A stretch of 64,000 nt of DNA from Corynebacterium genitalium ATCC 33030 (GTDB lineage: Bacteria > Actinomycetota > Actinomycetes > Mycobacteriales > Mycobacteriaceae): NCBI RefSeq assembly GCF_000143825.1, contig NZ_CM000961.1:496001-560000 (forward strand). Direction: 5' to 3'. The notes under the pieces were generated by a model that saw only the letters and a list, made by a program, of their open reading frames with translations, had not been told where the DNA came from and searched no databases. The first letter of the stretch is position 1; every line of letters starts with the position of its first letter. Below are positions 25,838 to 34,678 of this stretch, piece by piece. The position numbers and the translations under genes are program-made.

Positions 25838-26512
25838 TTAAAGGCTTGCGGCGATACTGAGCGCGCCTTCGGCGATCATCCACACCGCCAGCGCCACGAA
25901 GATCACGCCCGTCACAACGTCAACAATGTGCCCCCAGCGCGCCAAAACGCCCGCAAACTTATCGACGCCCACCGCGAACCCCACAAACCACGCCACCCCA
26001 ATTAGCACCAGTGTGACGAGGATGAGGGCCACCCACCCCCAGCCCATCCCCGGTGTCATGAACTGAGCGAACACTGCCCCGAAAAACAGCACCGCCTTCG
26101 GGTTGGAAAGATTGGTGAGTACACCGGTGGCGAACGCCCGGCGCGCGGATAGCACGGTGCCAGCCGGTGGCGCATCGGTAGTGTCTGTCGCGGCGGCGGA
26201 GACACTGGAAGCACCCTGGCCGCGCGCTGCCAGCCCGGAACGTACCGCGCCCACACCCATCCACAGCAGATAGGCCCCGCCGATCAGCTGCAGCACGGCG
26301 AGCACCTGCGGCACAGCCTGGATCAGGGCGCCAAGCCCTAGCAGGGATGCCGCGATCCACAGCGCGTTGCCGGCCATAATGCCGAACGCGCAGGCGACAC
26401 CGGCGGCGCGCGACTTCGCACCGACGCGGATGATCTGCACGAGATCAGGCCCCGGGCTGGCGATTGCGGCGATCCAAATGCCGATCAGGGCGAGATAGGT
26501 CGAAACAGTCAC
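25838..26512 (-). CDS. LysE-family amino acid exporter
   Basis: A 224-residue LysE/RhtB-type translocator. The start IGIWIAAIASPGPDLVQIIRVGAKS contains the conserved SPGPD motif, and NLSNPKAVLFFGAVF marks the central helix. Six membrane helices are expected. Substrate (basic, neutral or sulfur amino acids) cannot be told from sequence alone. The GTG start at 26512 follows TAGGAGCTAGTA. It lies 16 bp downstream of the SDR gene on the same strand, a likely operon. Confidence 0.9.
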   Translation of the reverse strand: MTVSTYLALIGIWIAAIASPGPDLVQIIRVGAKSRAAGVACAFGIMAGNALWIAASLLGLGALIQAVPQVLAVLQLIGGAYLLWMGVGAVRSGLAARGQGASSVSAAATDTTDAPPAGTVLSARRAFATGVLTNLSNPKAVLFFGAVFAQFMTPGMGWGWVALILVTLVLIGVAWFVGFAVGVDKFAGVLARWGHIVDVVTGVIFVALAVWMIAEGALSIAASL

Positions 26513-26528
26513 TACTAGCTCCTAATGT

Positions 26529-27233
26529 TTAGCGTTCTGCTTGGTCGCGCGGCATGATGTTCATCGTGTCGATGTTGACGTGCGGTGGCAGTGACGCAAC
26601 CCACCGGATCGCTTCGGCGACATCCTCGGCGGTGAGGTTGAGTTTATCGGCATAGACCTGCGCGGCTTTTTCTTCATCGCCGAGGCGGTTGAAGGCGAAG
26701 TCGGTTTCCACCCGGCCGGGGTCGATTTCGGTGATGCGGATGGGGGTGGCGGCTTCTTCTCGTCGAAAAGCGCGCGTGAGGGCGCGCAGACCGAACTTCG
26801 CCGCGTTGTATCCGGCGCCGCCGACATAAGCGTCCCATCCTGCGACCGATCCGACGTTGATGACCAGGCCCTCAGCCGCCACGAGCGCGGGGTACAGCGC
26901 CTTGGTCACGCGCACGGTGCCCATGACGTTGGTCTGGTACATCCAGTCCCAATCCTCCGGCTTCGCGTCGCGCAGAAAATCAAGGCCCTTCGCGCCGCCC
27001 GCGTTGTTGACCAGCAGATCCACGCGCGGCACAAGCTCCGCAAGCTTATCGACGCTCCCCTGATCCGTCACATCCAGCTCCACCGCGACACCACCGATCT
27101 CGTCGGCAATAGCGCGGCACCGCTCTGCGCGCCGCGCCGCAACGTACACGGTCCACCCGTCACCCGCGAGCGCCCGGCACGCAGCCTCCCCGATGCCAGC
27201 GGAACCGCCCGTGACTACAGCAATTTTCTCCAT
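26529..27233 (-). CDS. Short-chain dehydrogenase (3-hydroxy acid dehydrogenase YdfG-like)
   Basis: A 234-residue SDR. The NADP-binding motif TGGSAGIGEA and ARR are near the N terminus, NNAGG follows, and the catalytic Ser-Tyr-Lys is in GSVAGWDAYVGGAGYNAAKF. The C-terminal ITEIDPGRVETDFAFNR and the overall pattern resemble YdfG-type serine/3-hydroxy acid dehydrogenases. The start at ATG 27233 is chosen because upstream in-frame sequence would run into the divergent gene's promoter. It has one exact 10-mer copy at 27044, encoding Val-Asp-Lys. Confidence 0.88.
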   Translation of the reverse strand: MEKIAVVTGGSAGIGEAACRALAGDGWTVYVAARRAERCRAIADEIGGVAVELDVTDQGSVDKLAELVPRVDLLVNNAGGAKGLDFLRDAKPEDWDWMYQTNVMGTVRVTKALYPALVAAEGLVINVGSVAGWDAYVGGAGYNAAKFGLRALTRAFRREEAATPIRITEIDPGRVETDFAFNRLGDEEKAAQVYADKLNLTAEDVAEAIRWVASLPPHVNIDTMNIMPRDQAER

Positions 27234-27257
27234 GCGGGGAAGTCTACCCTGGCGGAC

Positions 27258-27842
27258 ATGGACTACACCCTCCGCGATCTCGCCGCCGGCAACTGGTACC
27301 AACCTGGGTCACCCGAGCCCGAGGCCGCGCACGCAAAGGTGTGGAAGCTGATGCGTGAATTCAACGCGCTCGGCAACACAGATCCCGCCCGCGCCGAGGA
27401 GCTGCTGCGCGCAATGCTTGCCCAAGGTTCCTCCCTCCCCGGTGTCTTCGCCCCCATCCACTTCGAGTTTGGCATCCACACCACCTTCGGCGAGGACTGC
27501 TTCCTCAACTACAACTGCGTCATCCTCGATGTAGCCGAAGTGACGGTGGGCGAGCGCACGCTGTTCGGGCCGGCCTGCCAGATCATCACCGTTGAGCACC
27601 CGGTCGACAACGCCCAGCAGCGTGCCGACGGTTGGGAGCGCGGCCGCCCCGTCCGCATCGGCGACGACTGCTGGTTCGGCGCCGGCGCCATGGTGTTACC
27701 CGGCGTGACCGTCGGCGACCGTTGCGTCATCGCGGCGGGGACGGTGGTCACGCGCGACATCCCCGACGACTCGCTGGTCGCCGGGGTGCCGGGAAAGGTC
27801 GTGCGGAAGCTGAACGGTGCGGGTGAGGAAAGCGCGGGCTAG
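27258..27842 (+). CDS. Sugar O-acetyltransferase (maltose acetyltransferase-like, left-handed beta-helix)
   Basis: A 194-residue hexapeptide-repeat acyltransferase. The helical N terminus is followed by FEFGIHTTFGEDCFLNYNCVILD, VTVGERTLFGP, then the catalytic-loop histidine in TVEHPVD and RIGDDCWFGAGAMVLPGVTVGD with VAGVPGKVVRK at the end. This is the LacA/Maa type that acetylates sugars from acetyl-CoA. TACCCT about 8 nt before ATG 27258 suggests leaderless expression. It overlaps the convergent acidic-tail protein by 4 bp. Confidence 0.88.
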   Translation: MDYTLRDLAAGNWYQPGSPEPEAAHAKVWKLMREFNALGNTDPARAEELLRAMLAQGSSLPGVFAPIHFEFGIHTTFGEDCFLNYNCVILDVAEVTVGERTLFGPACQIITVEHPVDNAQQRADGWERGRPVRIGDDCWFGAGAMVLPGVTVGDRCVIAAGTVVTRDIPDDSLVAGVPGKVVRKLNGAGEESAG

Positions 27843-28669
27843 GCGCTGCGCTCCTCAAAGTCGTCGAAGTCGTCGAAGTCATCGAAGTCGTCGAGGTCTT
27901 CTAGATCTTCGAGGTCTTCTAGGTCATCGAGGTAGTCCCAGTAGTCCTCGATCTCGTCGTCGAATTCCTCAGCGCTGTCGCCGAAGTGGGCCATGTAGAG
28001 GTCAGTGATTCCTAACTGGAGGGCCTTGTGAATGTTGCGGGTGTGGTAGTGATCGATGCGGAATACACCGAACCGCGGCCGGTCGAGCCTGCTCAGTGCC
28101 TCTTGGGCGTTACCGGCGTTGAGGCGGTGGAAGAAGGCGTCCATTTCGCGTTTGATTGTCCGCTTTTGCTGGCGGTTGAGGCGCGGTAGGAACGGGTTCG
28201 GTTCCGCAAGTGCGAAACCGGTGAACCGGCCGCTGGTCTGGTGGTAGCTGAAGATCGCCAGCGGGTAGTGCTCAGTCTGGTTCGGCCGGTAGTCGATGGT
28301 GAACGTTTCGTATGCGCCGGCGGCGAGCTGCGCTGGGCCGGTCACGTGGACCTGCATGAGCATGGTCAGCGCGGCATCGATGTCGTCGCCTTCGACGTCC
28401 GGGTTGCATTCGCAGGTGATGTGGTCGCCGGTAGGCACTTCGTGGAATGGGATGCCGATGGTGAAGTTGGCGTAGAACTCGTCGATAAGCTTGTGCAATG
28501 CGGCGACGGCGCGGGCGTCGTGCGCGGCGGGCGCGGCTGGATGGTCGACGCGCAGGATGGCACTGACTGTCTCCCCCGTGGACAGATCGGTGGCCATGAT
28601 GGCGGCTGGGTAGCTGTAGTCGTCGTTGCGGTCTGGCTGGTAGTGGAAAGTGTGGCTGTGAAATGTCAT
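27839..28669 (-). CDS. Hypothetical protein with repetitive acidic C-terminal tail
   Basis: A 276-residue soluble protein of unknown function. The main body (1-230) mixes strands and helices, includes HITCECNPDVEGDD, and has no recognised motif. The last roughly 30 residues are repeats of Leu/Phe-Asp/Glu-Asp encoded by eight 9-bp units, giving a highly acidic tail that could mimic nucleic acid or bind cations. The start at ATG 28669 follows GAAGGGGGAAAC. It carries a 10-mer copy at 28481. It is divergent from hrpB. Confidence 0.65.
   Translation of the reverse strand: MTFHSHTFHYQPDRNDDYSYPAAIMATDLSTGETVSAILRVDHPAAPAAHDARAVAALHKLIDEFYANFTIGIPFHEVPTGDHITCECNPDVEGDDIDAALTMLMQVHVTGPAQLAAGAYETFTIDYRPNQTEHYPLAIFSYHQTSGRFTGFALAEPNPFLPRLNRQQKRTIKREMDAFFHRLNAGNAQEALSRLDRPRFGVFRIDHYHTRNIHKALQLGITDLYMAHFGDSAEEFDDEIEDYWDYLDDLEDLEDLEDLDDFDDFDDFDDFEERSA
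27860..27931. repeat. Eight tandem 9-bp units encoding an acidic tail
   Basis: Units on + read GTCGTCGAA, GTCGTCGAA, GTCATCGAA, GTCGTCGAG, GTCTTCTAG, ATCTTCGAG, GTCTTCTAG and GTCATCGAG. On the coding strand each unit gives a tripeptide such as Phe-Asp-Asp or Leu-Glu-Asp. Because units are 9 bp, slippage changes tail length without shifting frame. Confidence 0.85.
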
Positions 28670-28766
28670 GTTTCCCCCTTCGCTTCCTGACATTAAAGCG
28701 CCCCGCAAACCCGTGTAAACCGCGCTTTGCGCACTACAGTGTGCATTTCGGCTACCCTGGTCCGAC

Positions 28767-31010
28767 ATGTTCGACCTCTCCGTGATTGGCCAGGGCCTCC
28801 CCGTCGCCGGCGTGATCGGCGACCTGCCCGCGCACGGCCCGTTGGTGGTTGAGGCTCCGCCCGGCACGGGTAAGACGACGCTGGTCCCGCCGGCGATCAG
28901 CAACAAAGTCGAAGGGTTGACGCTGGTCACGGCCCCGCGCAGAGTTGCGGTGCGTGCGGCCGCGCGACGCCTTTCGCTTCTCGACGGCTCCCCCCACCGC
29001 GTCGGCTACTCCATCCGCGGTGAGCACCGTGATGGGTCGCTAGTCGAGTTCGTCACGCCGGGGGTCCTGCTCAATCGCCTGCTGCGCGACCCAGAGCTGA
29101 CCGGTGTCGGCGCGGTGATCATCGACGAGGTTCACGAGCGTCAGCTAGACACCGACCTTGTTCTGGCGATGGCCATGGAGGTCGCTTTCCTGCGCGAGGA
29201 CTTATACCTGGCGGCGATGTCGGCCACCCTCGACGCGGCCGCCCTGGCGGAGCACATGGGTGCCCAGATCCTCTCCACCGAAGCAGTCACCCATCCGCTG
29301 GACGTCTCCTACCACCCGCATCCGGGCCGTGCTGAGGGGTCGCCGGAGTTCTACGCGCACGTCGCCGACCTGGCGCACGGCGCCAGCGAACGCACCCTCG
29401 TGTTCGTTCCCGGGGTGCGCGAAGTGGACCAGGTCTGCGCGCACCTGCCGAACGGTTCCGCTGCGCCACTCCATGGCCGGCTGAGCTCGAAAGAACAAGA
29501 TGACGCGCTAAACGGTGATGCTCCGGTCGTCGTGGCGACATCCATTGCCGAGTCCTCCATTACCGTCCCCGGTGTCCGTCGCGTCGTCGACGCCGGGCTG
29601 TCGCGCGTCCCCCGCCGCGACGCTGCCCGCGGCATGACGGGCCTGGTCACCGTTTCAGCGGCGAAGACGAGCGCAGACCAGCGTGCCGGCCGCGCGGGAC
29701 GTCTCGGACCGGGTGAGGTGCTGCGGGCGTACTCGGAATCCGACTACCAGCACTTCAGCGCCGATATTGTGCCGGAGATCGCCACGTCGGACCTGACCTC
29801 TGCGGCGTTGACGTTGGCGGCGTGGGGCTCACCGGATCTACCGCTACTGACCCAGCCACCTGCCGGCGCACTGGACGCCGCGCATCGAACGTTGGAGGCG
29901 CTTGGCGCGCTCGAAGGCGGAGCCATCACCCCCTTCGGTGAGCAGCTATCCCGCCTCCCGCTCGACCCGCGCCTCGGTGCCGCGCTGTTAGAACATGGCT
30001 CCGGAGCCGCCCCGACCGTCGCTGCGCTCGCCGAGGGAATCGGCGGCGACCTTGCCCACGCCCACGCCCGCGCGCCGAAGAACCAGGTCCAACACCTAGC
30101 GAAGATGGTGCCAGATTCTGCGCCCGTCCCGGCCGGCGATGTGGTCGCCTCCGCCTACCCGGAGTGGGTGGCGAAGCGTCTCGACGAGCGTGAATACTTG
30201 CTGGCCAGCGGCACCCGCGCGACTCTCGACTCGTCCATCCCGCCCGCCGACTGGATCGTCGCCGCCGAAGTACAGCTGACGCACAAGGGCGCCATCATTC
30301 GCGCGGCGGCGGCGACTGACTTCCCCGCACACCGCGTCACCACCGAGACCACAGCCACGCTCGAGGGCGGCAAAGTGCGCGGCCGCCGGGTTCGTTCCAT
30401 AGGCGCCATTGAGCTGGATTCAACACCCATTCAACTCACCGCCGAGGAAGCGGCGGAGGCGCTGAAGCACCTGAGCTTCGAGCAGTTCCCCCTCGACGAC
30501 AAAGCCAGACGACTCAAAGAGCGGCTCGATTTCCTCCACGCCCAGCACGGCGACCCGTGGCCGGACGTTACAAAGGGCGACTACTCGCCAGAGACCCAGC
30601 AGCTCGCCCACGGCACCCCACTGGACAAGCTGGATATGCACGCCGCCCTTACCCGACAGCTCCCGTGGCCCGAAGCCGCCAGGATGGATGAGCTCGCCCC
30701 CGAAAAATTGGCGGTGCCGAGCGGCTCGCACCCGCGCATTGACTACAGCAGCGGCCGGCCGGTGGTGAAGGTGAAGTTGCAGGAGTGCTTCGGTTTGGGG
30801 GTGAGCCCGTCGATAAGCAATGAGAGGGTGCTGTTTCACCTGCTCTCGCCCGCGGGCCGCGAACTCGCTGTGACCGACGACCTGGAGAGCTTTTGGAACG
30901 GGCCCTACCAGGACGTGCGCAAAGAAATGCGCGGCCGGTACCCGAAGCACCCCTGGCCGGAGGACCCGTGGACTGCGCCTGCGACAGCGCGGACTAAGAA
31001 CCGGATGTGA
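28767..31010 (+). CDS. hrpB: ATP-dependent helicase HrpB (DEAH/DExH family)
   Basis: A 747-residue helicase. Walker A PPGTGKTT is near 31-38, motif II is DEVH (IIDEVHER), motif III is SATLD, and motif VI is QRAGRAGR. The C-terminal HrpB-specific domain starts near 500. Length is a little under the E. coli protein. HrpB proteins are RNA or RNA/DNA helicases of poorly defined role. TACCCT about 9 nt before ATG 28767 suggests a leaderless message. One 10-mer copy (30809) is read in an unusual frame (Ser-Ile-Ser). Confidence 0.92.
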   Translation: MFDLSVIGQGLPVAGVIGDLPAHGPLVVEAPPGTGKTTLVPPAISNKVEGLTLVTAPRRVAVRAAARRLSLLDGSPHRVGYSIRGEHRDGSLVEFVTPGVLLNRLLRDPELTGVGAVIIDEVHERQLDTDLVLAMAMEVAFLREDLYLAAMSATLDAAALAEHMGAQILSTEAVTHPLDVSYHPHPGRAEGSPEFYAHVADLAHGASERTLVFVPGVREVDQVCAHLPNGSAAPLHGRLSSKEQDDALNGDAPVVVATSIAESSITVPGVRRVVDAGLSRVPRRDAARGMTGLVTVSAAKTSADQRAGRAGRLGPGEVLRAYSESDYQHFSADIVPEIATSDLTSAALTLAAWGSPDLPLLTQPPAGALDAAHRTLEALGALEGGAITPFGEQLSRLPLDPRLGAALLEHGSGAAPTVAALAEGIGGDLAHAHARAPKNQVQHLAKMVPDSAPVPAGDVVASAYPEWVAKRLDEREYLLASGTRATLDSSIPPADWIVAAEVQLTHKGAIIRAAAATDFPAHRVTTETTATLEGGKVRGRRVRSIGAIELDSTPIQLTAEEAAEALKHLSFEQFPLDDKARRLKERLDFLHAQHGDPWPDVTKGDYSPETQQLAHGTPLDKLDMHAALTRQLPWPEAARMDELAPEKLAVPSGSHPRIDYSSGRPVVKVKLQECFGLGVSPSISNERVLFHLLSPAGRELAVTDDLESFWNGPYQDVRKEMRGRYPKHPWPEDPWTAPATARTKNRM

Positions 31011-31030
31011 ATTTTATAGGCTTAACACAG

Positions 31031-31070
31031 TAAGTTATTTATCTATGAGTTAAGTTATTTATCTATGAGT
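31031..31070. repeat. Perfect 20-bp tandem duplication across a start codon
   Basis: TAAGTTATTTATCTATGAGT occurs twice head to tail (31031-31050 and 31051-31070). The second copy contains the ATG of the amino acid permease. The first copy contains an identical ATG-AGT immediately followed by TAA, a two-codon ORF. A TAAGTT box lies 8 nt before each ATG, so both promoter and start were duplicated. Confidence 0.9.
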
Positions 31071-32546
31071 ACTGCCCATAACCAGCGCGCGCCCTCAGTG
31101 ACGATTTGGACGCTGGTCTCCCTCATTATTGGTTCGACTGTCGGCTCCGGAATTTTCGCGCTGCCGCAGAATATTGCATCGGTGGCCAGCCCCGGCGCGA
31201 TGCTCATCGGCTGGGCGATCGCGGGCGTGGGCATGTTGTCCGTTGCTTTCGTCTTCCAGACCCTCGCTCGGCGCAAACCGCACCTGGATTCCGGCGTGTA
31301 CTCCTACGTGCGCGCCGGCCTCGGCGACTTCATCGGTTTCACCTCCGGTTGGGGCTACTGGCTCGGCTCGGTGATCGCGCAGGTGGGGTACGCCACGCTG
31401 TTCTTCGGAACGCTGGGCCACTACATCCCGTTCTTCGACCCGGACAACACGTGGGTGATGGCCATTTCGGTGTCGCTTTTGACGTGGGGTATCTTCTTCG
31501 CGCTGACACGCGGCATCAAGCAGGCGGCGGCGATGAACTTGATCACGACGATCGCCAAGCTCGTGCCCATCCTCGCCTTCATCGTGCTCATCGCGTTCGT
31601 CGGCTTCAGCTGGGACAAATTCACGCTCGACTTCTGGGGTGAGAACTCCGGCATTCCACTGTCCGAGCAGCTCCAGGGAATCATGCTGTTCACCGTGTGG
31701 GTCTTCATCGGCATTGAGGGCGCGTCGGTGTACTCCAAGCAGGCCCGCTCTCGCCAAGACGTCGGCCGGGCGACCGTGATCGGCTTTCTGTCGGTGCTGG
31801 CGCTGCTGGTAGCGGTGTCGACGCTGTCGTACGGCGTGCTCACCCGCGAAGAACTCGCCGCGCTGCCGGACAACTCGATGGGCGCAGTGCTCGAAGCTGC
31901 AGTCGGCCCGTGGGGTGGTGTGCTCATCTCCATCGGCCTGTGCTTGTCGGTGCTCGGCGCCTACATCTCGTGGCAGATGCTGTGCGCGGAACCGATCGTC
32001 ATGATGGCCACAGACGGCCTGCTGCCGAAGCGTCTGGCCACCACAAACGCCTCGGGCGCGCCATACATCGCACAGCTGATCTCCACGGCGGTGGTGCAGT
32101 TCTGCGTGATCCTCTTCTTCGCCAACGAGACGTCGTACAACGCGATGGTGCAGCTAGCCACGATCATGTACTTGCTGCCGTACATCTTCTCGACGCTGTA
32201 CCTCATTCTGCTAGCGGTGCGCGGTAAGGGGCTGACACACCCGCACGCCGGAAAGCTTTTCGACGACTCCGGCCCCGAAGTCTCCGCAACCGACAACCGC
32301 CGACACCTCGCCATCGGAATTATCGGCTTCATCTACTCACTGTGGCTGATTTACGCAGCTGACCCGGTGTACGTCCTATTCGGTGCGTTGGCCGTCATCC
32401 CGGGCCTCATCGCCTACGTGTGGACGCGTCTCGCCGTGAAGGAAAAGCCGTTCAACACCTTCGAATGGGTCGTGGTGGCGCTCATTGCAGTCGGTGCTGT
32501 CTTCGCCGTGATCGGTCTGGTCAACGGCTCGCTTGTTCTCGAGTAA
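31065..32546 (+). CDS. APC-family basic amino acid / polyamine antiporter
   Basis: A 493-residue permease with about 12-13 membrane helices. TLVSLIIGSTVGSGIFALPQN (residues about 15-35) is the APC superfamily substrate-binding signature. FIGIEGASVYSKQAR (around helix 6) is typical of the arginine:ornithine/lysine ArcD-LysI type. The exact substrate pair is not determined by sequence. No Shine-Dalgarno is seen; a 20-bp tandem duplication covers the start region. The 3' end overlaps the convergent small gene by 26 bp. Confidence 0.88.
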   Translation: MSTAHNQRAPSVTIWTLVSLIIGSTVGSGIFALPQNIASVASPGAMLIGWAIAGVGMLSVAFVFQTLARRKPHLDSGVYSYVRAGLGDFIGFTSGWGYWLGSVIAQVGYATLFFGTLGHYIPFFDPDNTWVMAISVSLLTWGIFFALTRGIKQAAAMNLITTIAKLVPILAFIVLIAFVGFSWDKFTLDFWGENSGIPLSEQLQGIMLFTVWVFIGIEGASVYSKQARSRQDVGRATVIGFLSVLALLVAVSTLSYGVLTREELAALPDNSMGAVLEAAVGPWGGVLISIGLCLSVLGAYISWQMLCAEPIVMMATDGLLPKRLATTNASGAPYIAQLISTAVVQFCVILFFANETSYNAMVQLATIMYLLPYIFSTLYLILLAVRGKGLTHPHAGKLFDDSGPEVSATDNRRHLAIGIIGFIYSLWLIYAADPVYVLFGALAVIPGLIAYVWTRLAVKEKPFNTFEWVVVALIAVGAVFAVIGLVNGSLVLE

Positions 32547-32808
32547 GTTTCAGGACGAAGTCGGAGGAGACGGCGACGAACTCGTCGTTGAGCTCGTGGC
32601 CGGTTTCCACAAGCACGAGGTTGTCCGGGATGTGTTCCCGGGTAGCCAGGGCGACGGCGAGCTGCAGCATCTCCTCCGGCTCGGCGATGAGACGAAGTTT
32701 CTCCGCGCTGGTTTGACGCGCGAACCATAACGCCGCTTCCACTACGTCCGCGACGTCTGCGCAGTCCTCGCCGCCCAACGGGCCGACAGTCACGGCGACC
32801 GCATTCAT
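32521..32808 (-). CDS. Small hypothetical protein, 95 aa
   Basis: A short acidic protein (MNAVAVTVGPLGGEDCADVAD, middle LIAEPEEMLQLAVALATRE). It is not recognised. It has no membrane segment or signal. ATG 32808 is preferred over an upstream codon by length, with CTTAGAACG just before it and no ribosome site. It overlaps the 3' end of the permease gene tail to tail, so antisense effects between the two transcripts are possible. Confidence 0.55.
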   Translation of the reverse strand: MNAVAVTVGPLGGEDCADVADVVEAALWFARQTSAEKLRLIAEPEEMLQLAVALATREHIPDNLVLVETGHELNDEFVAVSSDFVLKLTREQASR

Positions 32809-32863
32809 CGTTCTAAGCACACACTCACCGTAACGCCGGGGGCTGAACGCGAGCTGTGGCCCG

Positions 32864-33610
32864 CTACGCGATCTGCTGGTAAATCAAATAGCCAGAAAGC
32901 ACCACCACGAGGGCCAGCAAGGCGTAGCGGACCAGCCGCGCCCCACCACCGAGGACGGTGCGGGCACCGATCTGCGCGCCGACGATATTCGCGGCCGCTA
33001 AGGCGAGCGCAAGCGGCCAGTCCACGAACCCGGCCGAGATGAACACCACCAGCGCACCCACGTTGGTGGCGGTGTTGACCACCTTCGCCATCGCGGCCGA
33101 GCGCAGAAAGTCTTGGGCGAACAACGCCGTGAAACCCATGATGAGGAACATGCCGGTGCCGGGGCCGAAAATGCCGTCGTAAAACCCAATTGCCGCCACC
33201 AGGCACGCGCCCAACACGACGCGGCGGCGCGTCAAGATCGGGTTCGCCGACGCCGTCCCGAACGACGGGTTGAATGCCACGAACACCCCCACGGTCAGAA
33301 GAAGGGTGATGATGAGGGGGCGGAGGATGGAAGCGTCGATAAGCGAGGCGAACGCCGCGCCGCACCCTGAGAGTAACCCCGCAATGAGCGCGTAACCCCA
33401 GATATGCCGCGGCGCGCCTACGCGACGGACCAGCGTGACCGCCGCCGAGCCCGTGCCGGAGACTGATGCGATCTTGTTCGTCGCCAACACCGCCGCCGGC
33501 GAAAGCGACGTGCCGGCCATGAGCGCCGGAATGAGAATCAGCCCTCCCCCGCCGATGACCGCGTCCACCCAGCCCGCGAGCGCAGCGGCGAGAACAAGGA
33601 GGACAGTCAC
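32864..33610 (-). CDS. TSUP-family (TauE/SafE) anion transporter
   Basis: A 248-residue membrane protein of the sulfite-exporter TauE/SafE family. Two repeats of four helices are seen, with GWVDAVIGGGGLILIPAL in the first and GFYDGIFGPGTGMFLIMGF in the second, the paired family signatures. It moves sulfite, sulfonates or organic anions. GTG 33610 is chosen over ATG 33622 because TATGCT on the minus strand is 7 nt upstream of it. It is divergent from the AbrB-family gene, with overlapping promoters. A 10-mer copy lies at 33335. Confidence 0.87.
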   Translation of the reverse strand: MTVLLVLAAALAGWVDAVIGGGGLILIPALMAGTSLSPAAVLATNKIASVSGTGSAAVTLVRRVGAPRHIWGYALIAGLLSGCGAAFASLIDASILRPLIITLLLTVGVFVAFNPSFGTASANPILTRRRVVLGACLVAAIGFYDGIFGPGTGMFLIMGFTALFAQDFLRSAAMAKVVNTATNVGALVVFISAGFVDWPLALALAAANIVGAQIGARTVLGGGARLVRYALLALVVVLSGYLIYQQIA

Positions 33611-33616
33611 GGGGAG

Positions 33617-33623
33617 TAGCATA
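33617..33623. promoter_or_regulatory. Overlapping divergent -10 boxes
   Basis: On + TAGCAT (33617-33622) stands 8 nt before GTG 33631. On the minus strand TATGCT (33623-33618) stands 7 nt before GTG 33610. Five of six positions are shared, so RNA polymerase should occupy only one promoter at a time. Confidence 0.6.
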
Positions 33624-33630
33624 GCCCGAC

Positions 33631-34662
33631 GTGAAGCAGTGGCAGCGGTGGATGATCGTCGCCCCGGCGTCGGTGGCGTTGGGGCTTGCGCTGTCGCGTT
33701 TCAACGTGCCGGCGGCGTGGATCCTCGCCGCGATCATCATCTCCGGGATCTCCGCGCTGGGCACAGGCCGCGAACTGCACGTGAACAAGCAGTTCTACGC
33801 GTTCTGCCGCGGGATCATCGGCGTTCTCGCCGCAGTGCCGCTGGCCGGGGTGCCGCCGCGCGAACTGCTGCACTACCTGGTTCCGGGGTTGGTATCGGCG
33901 GCGGTGATCGTGGGCATCGGGTTCTTCGGCGGGCTCGCACTGGCCGGATACTCCCGCGGGCGGGTCAGCCGCGAAACAGGCGTGCTGTCCATGCTGTCCG
34001 GTGGGGCGTCGATCATGCCAGCGCTGGCGAGCGAGCTTGGTGCCGACATGCGCTACGTCGCCCTGACCCAGTACCTGCGGCTGCTCGCGGTGTCGATGAC
34101 GCTACCGCTCGTCGCCTCCCTGCTGGTCACGCCCGGGGCGGGCCATTCCGCGGGCGCGAGCGGACAGTGGTGGATGTGGCTGCTCATCCCCGCGATCTCG
34201 GTGGTGGGCAACCGGCTCGGCTCCTGGGTGCGGTTGCCCGCGGCGAGCGTGTTCGGCCCGCTCATTCTCACCGCCGTGCTGGCCGCTGTGTTGCCGGTGC
34301 CGATCGTCCCGCCCGAGCCGCTGGCCGTGATGGCGTTCATGTCCGTCGGGTGGATCTGCGGCGGCGGCCTGGACGTGCCCGGCCTGAAACGCTTCGCGCA
34401 ACTGTTGCCCGCCACCATCGCCTTCATCGTGGTGGTCATGGCGTCCTGCGCGGCCACGGGGTGGGTGGTCGCGCGCTGGCTCGGGATCACCTACTTCGAG
34501 GGCTACTTAGCGACGAGCCCCGGCGCCCTCGAAACCGTCCTCGCCCTGTCCAGCGAAGGCGGCGGGCCGGCTGTGGTGTCATTGCAGCTGATCAGGTTGA
34601 TCTGCATTCTCGTCTTCGCGGCGGCGCTGCCGAAGATCCTCCGGCGGCTGCCGCGGCGCTAA
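33631..34662 (+). CDS. AbrB-family membrane protein (PF05145-like)
   Basis: A 343-residue protein with about ten membrane helices, two repeats of the AbrB/ammonia-monooxygenase-like membrane domain. SMLSGGASIMPALASELGADMRYVALTQYLRL and the C-terminal TSPGALETVLALSSEGGGPAVVSLQLIRLI are the two family signatures. Despite the name it is not a transcription factor; a transport role is assumed. GTG 33631 fits leaderless expression. It is convergent with the DUF885 gene 16 bp away. Confidence 0.85.
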   Translation: MKQWQRWMIVAPASVALGLALSRFNVPAAWILAAIIISGISALGTGRELHVNKQFYAFCRGIIGVLAAVPLAGVPPRELLHYLVPGLVSAAVIVGIGFFGGLALAGYSRGRVSRETGVLSMLSGGASIMPALASELGADMRYVALTQYLRLLAVSMTLPLVASLLVTPGAGHSAGASGQWWMWLLIPAISVVGNRLGSWVRLPAASVFGPLILTAVLAAVLPVPIVPPEPLAVMAFMSVGWICGGGLDVPGLKRFAQLLPATIAFIVVVMASCAATGWVVARWLGITYFEGYLATSPGALETVLALSSEGGGPAVVSLQLIRLICILVFAAALPKILRRLPRR

Positions 34663-34678
34663 CTGGCCGGCCGAGTGG

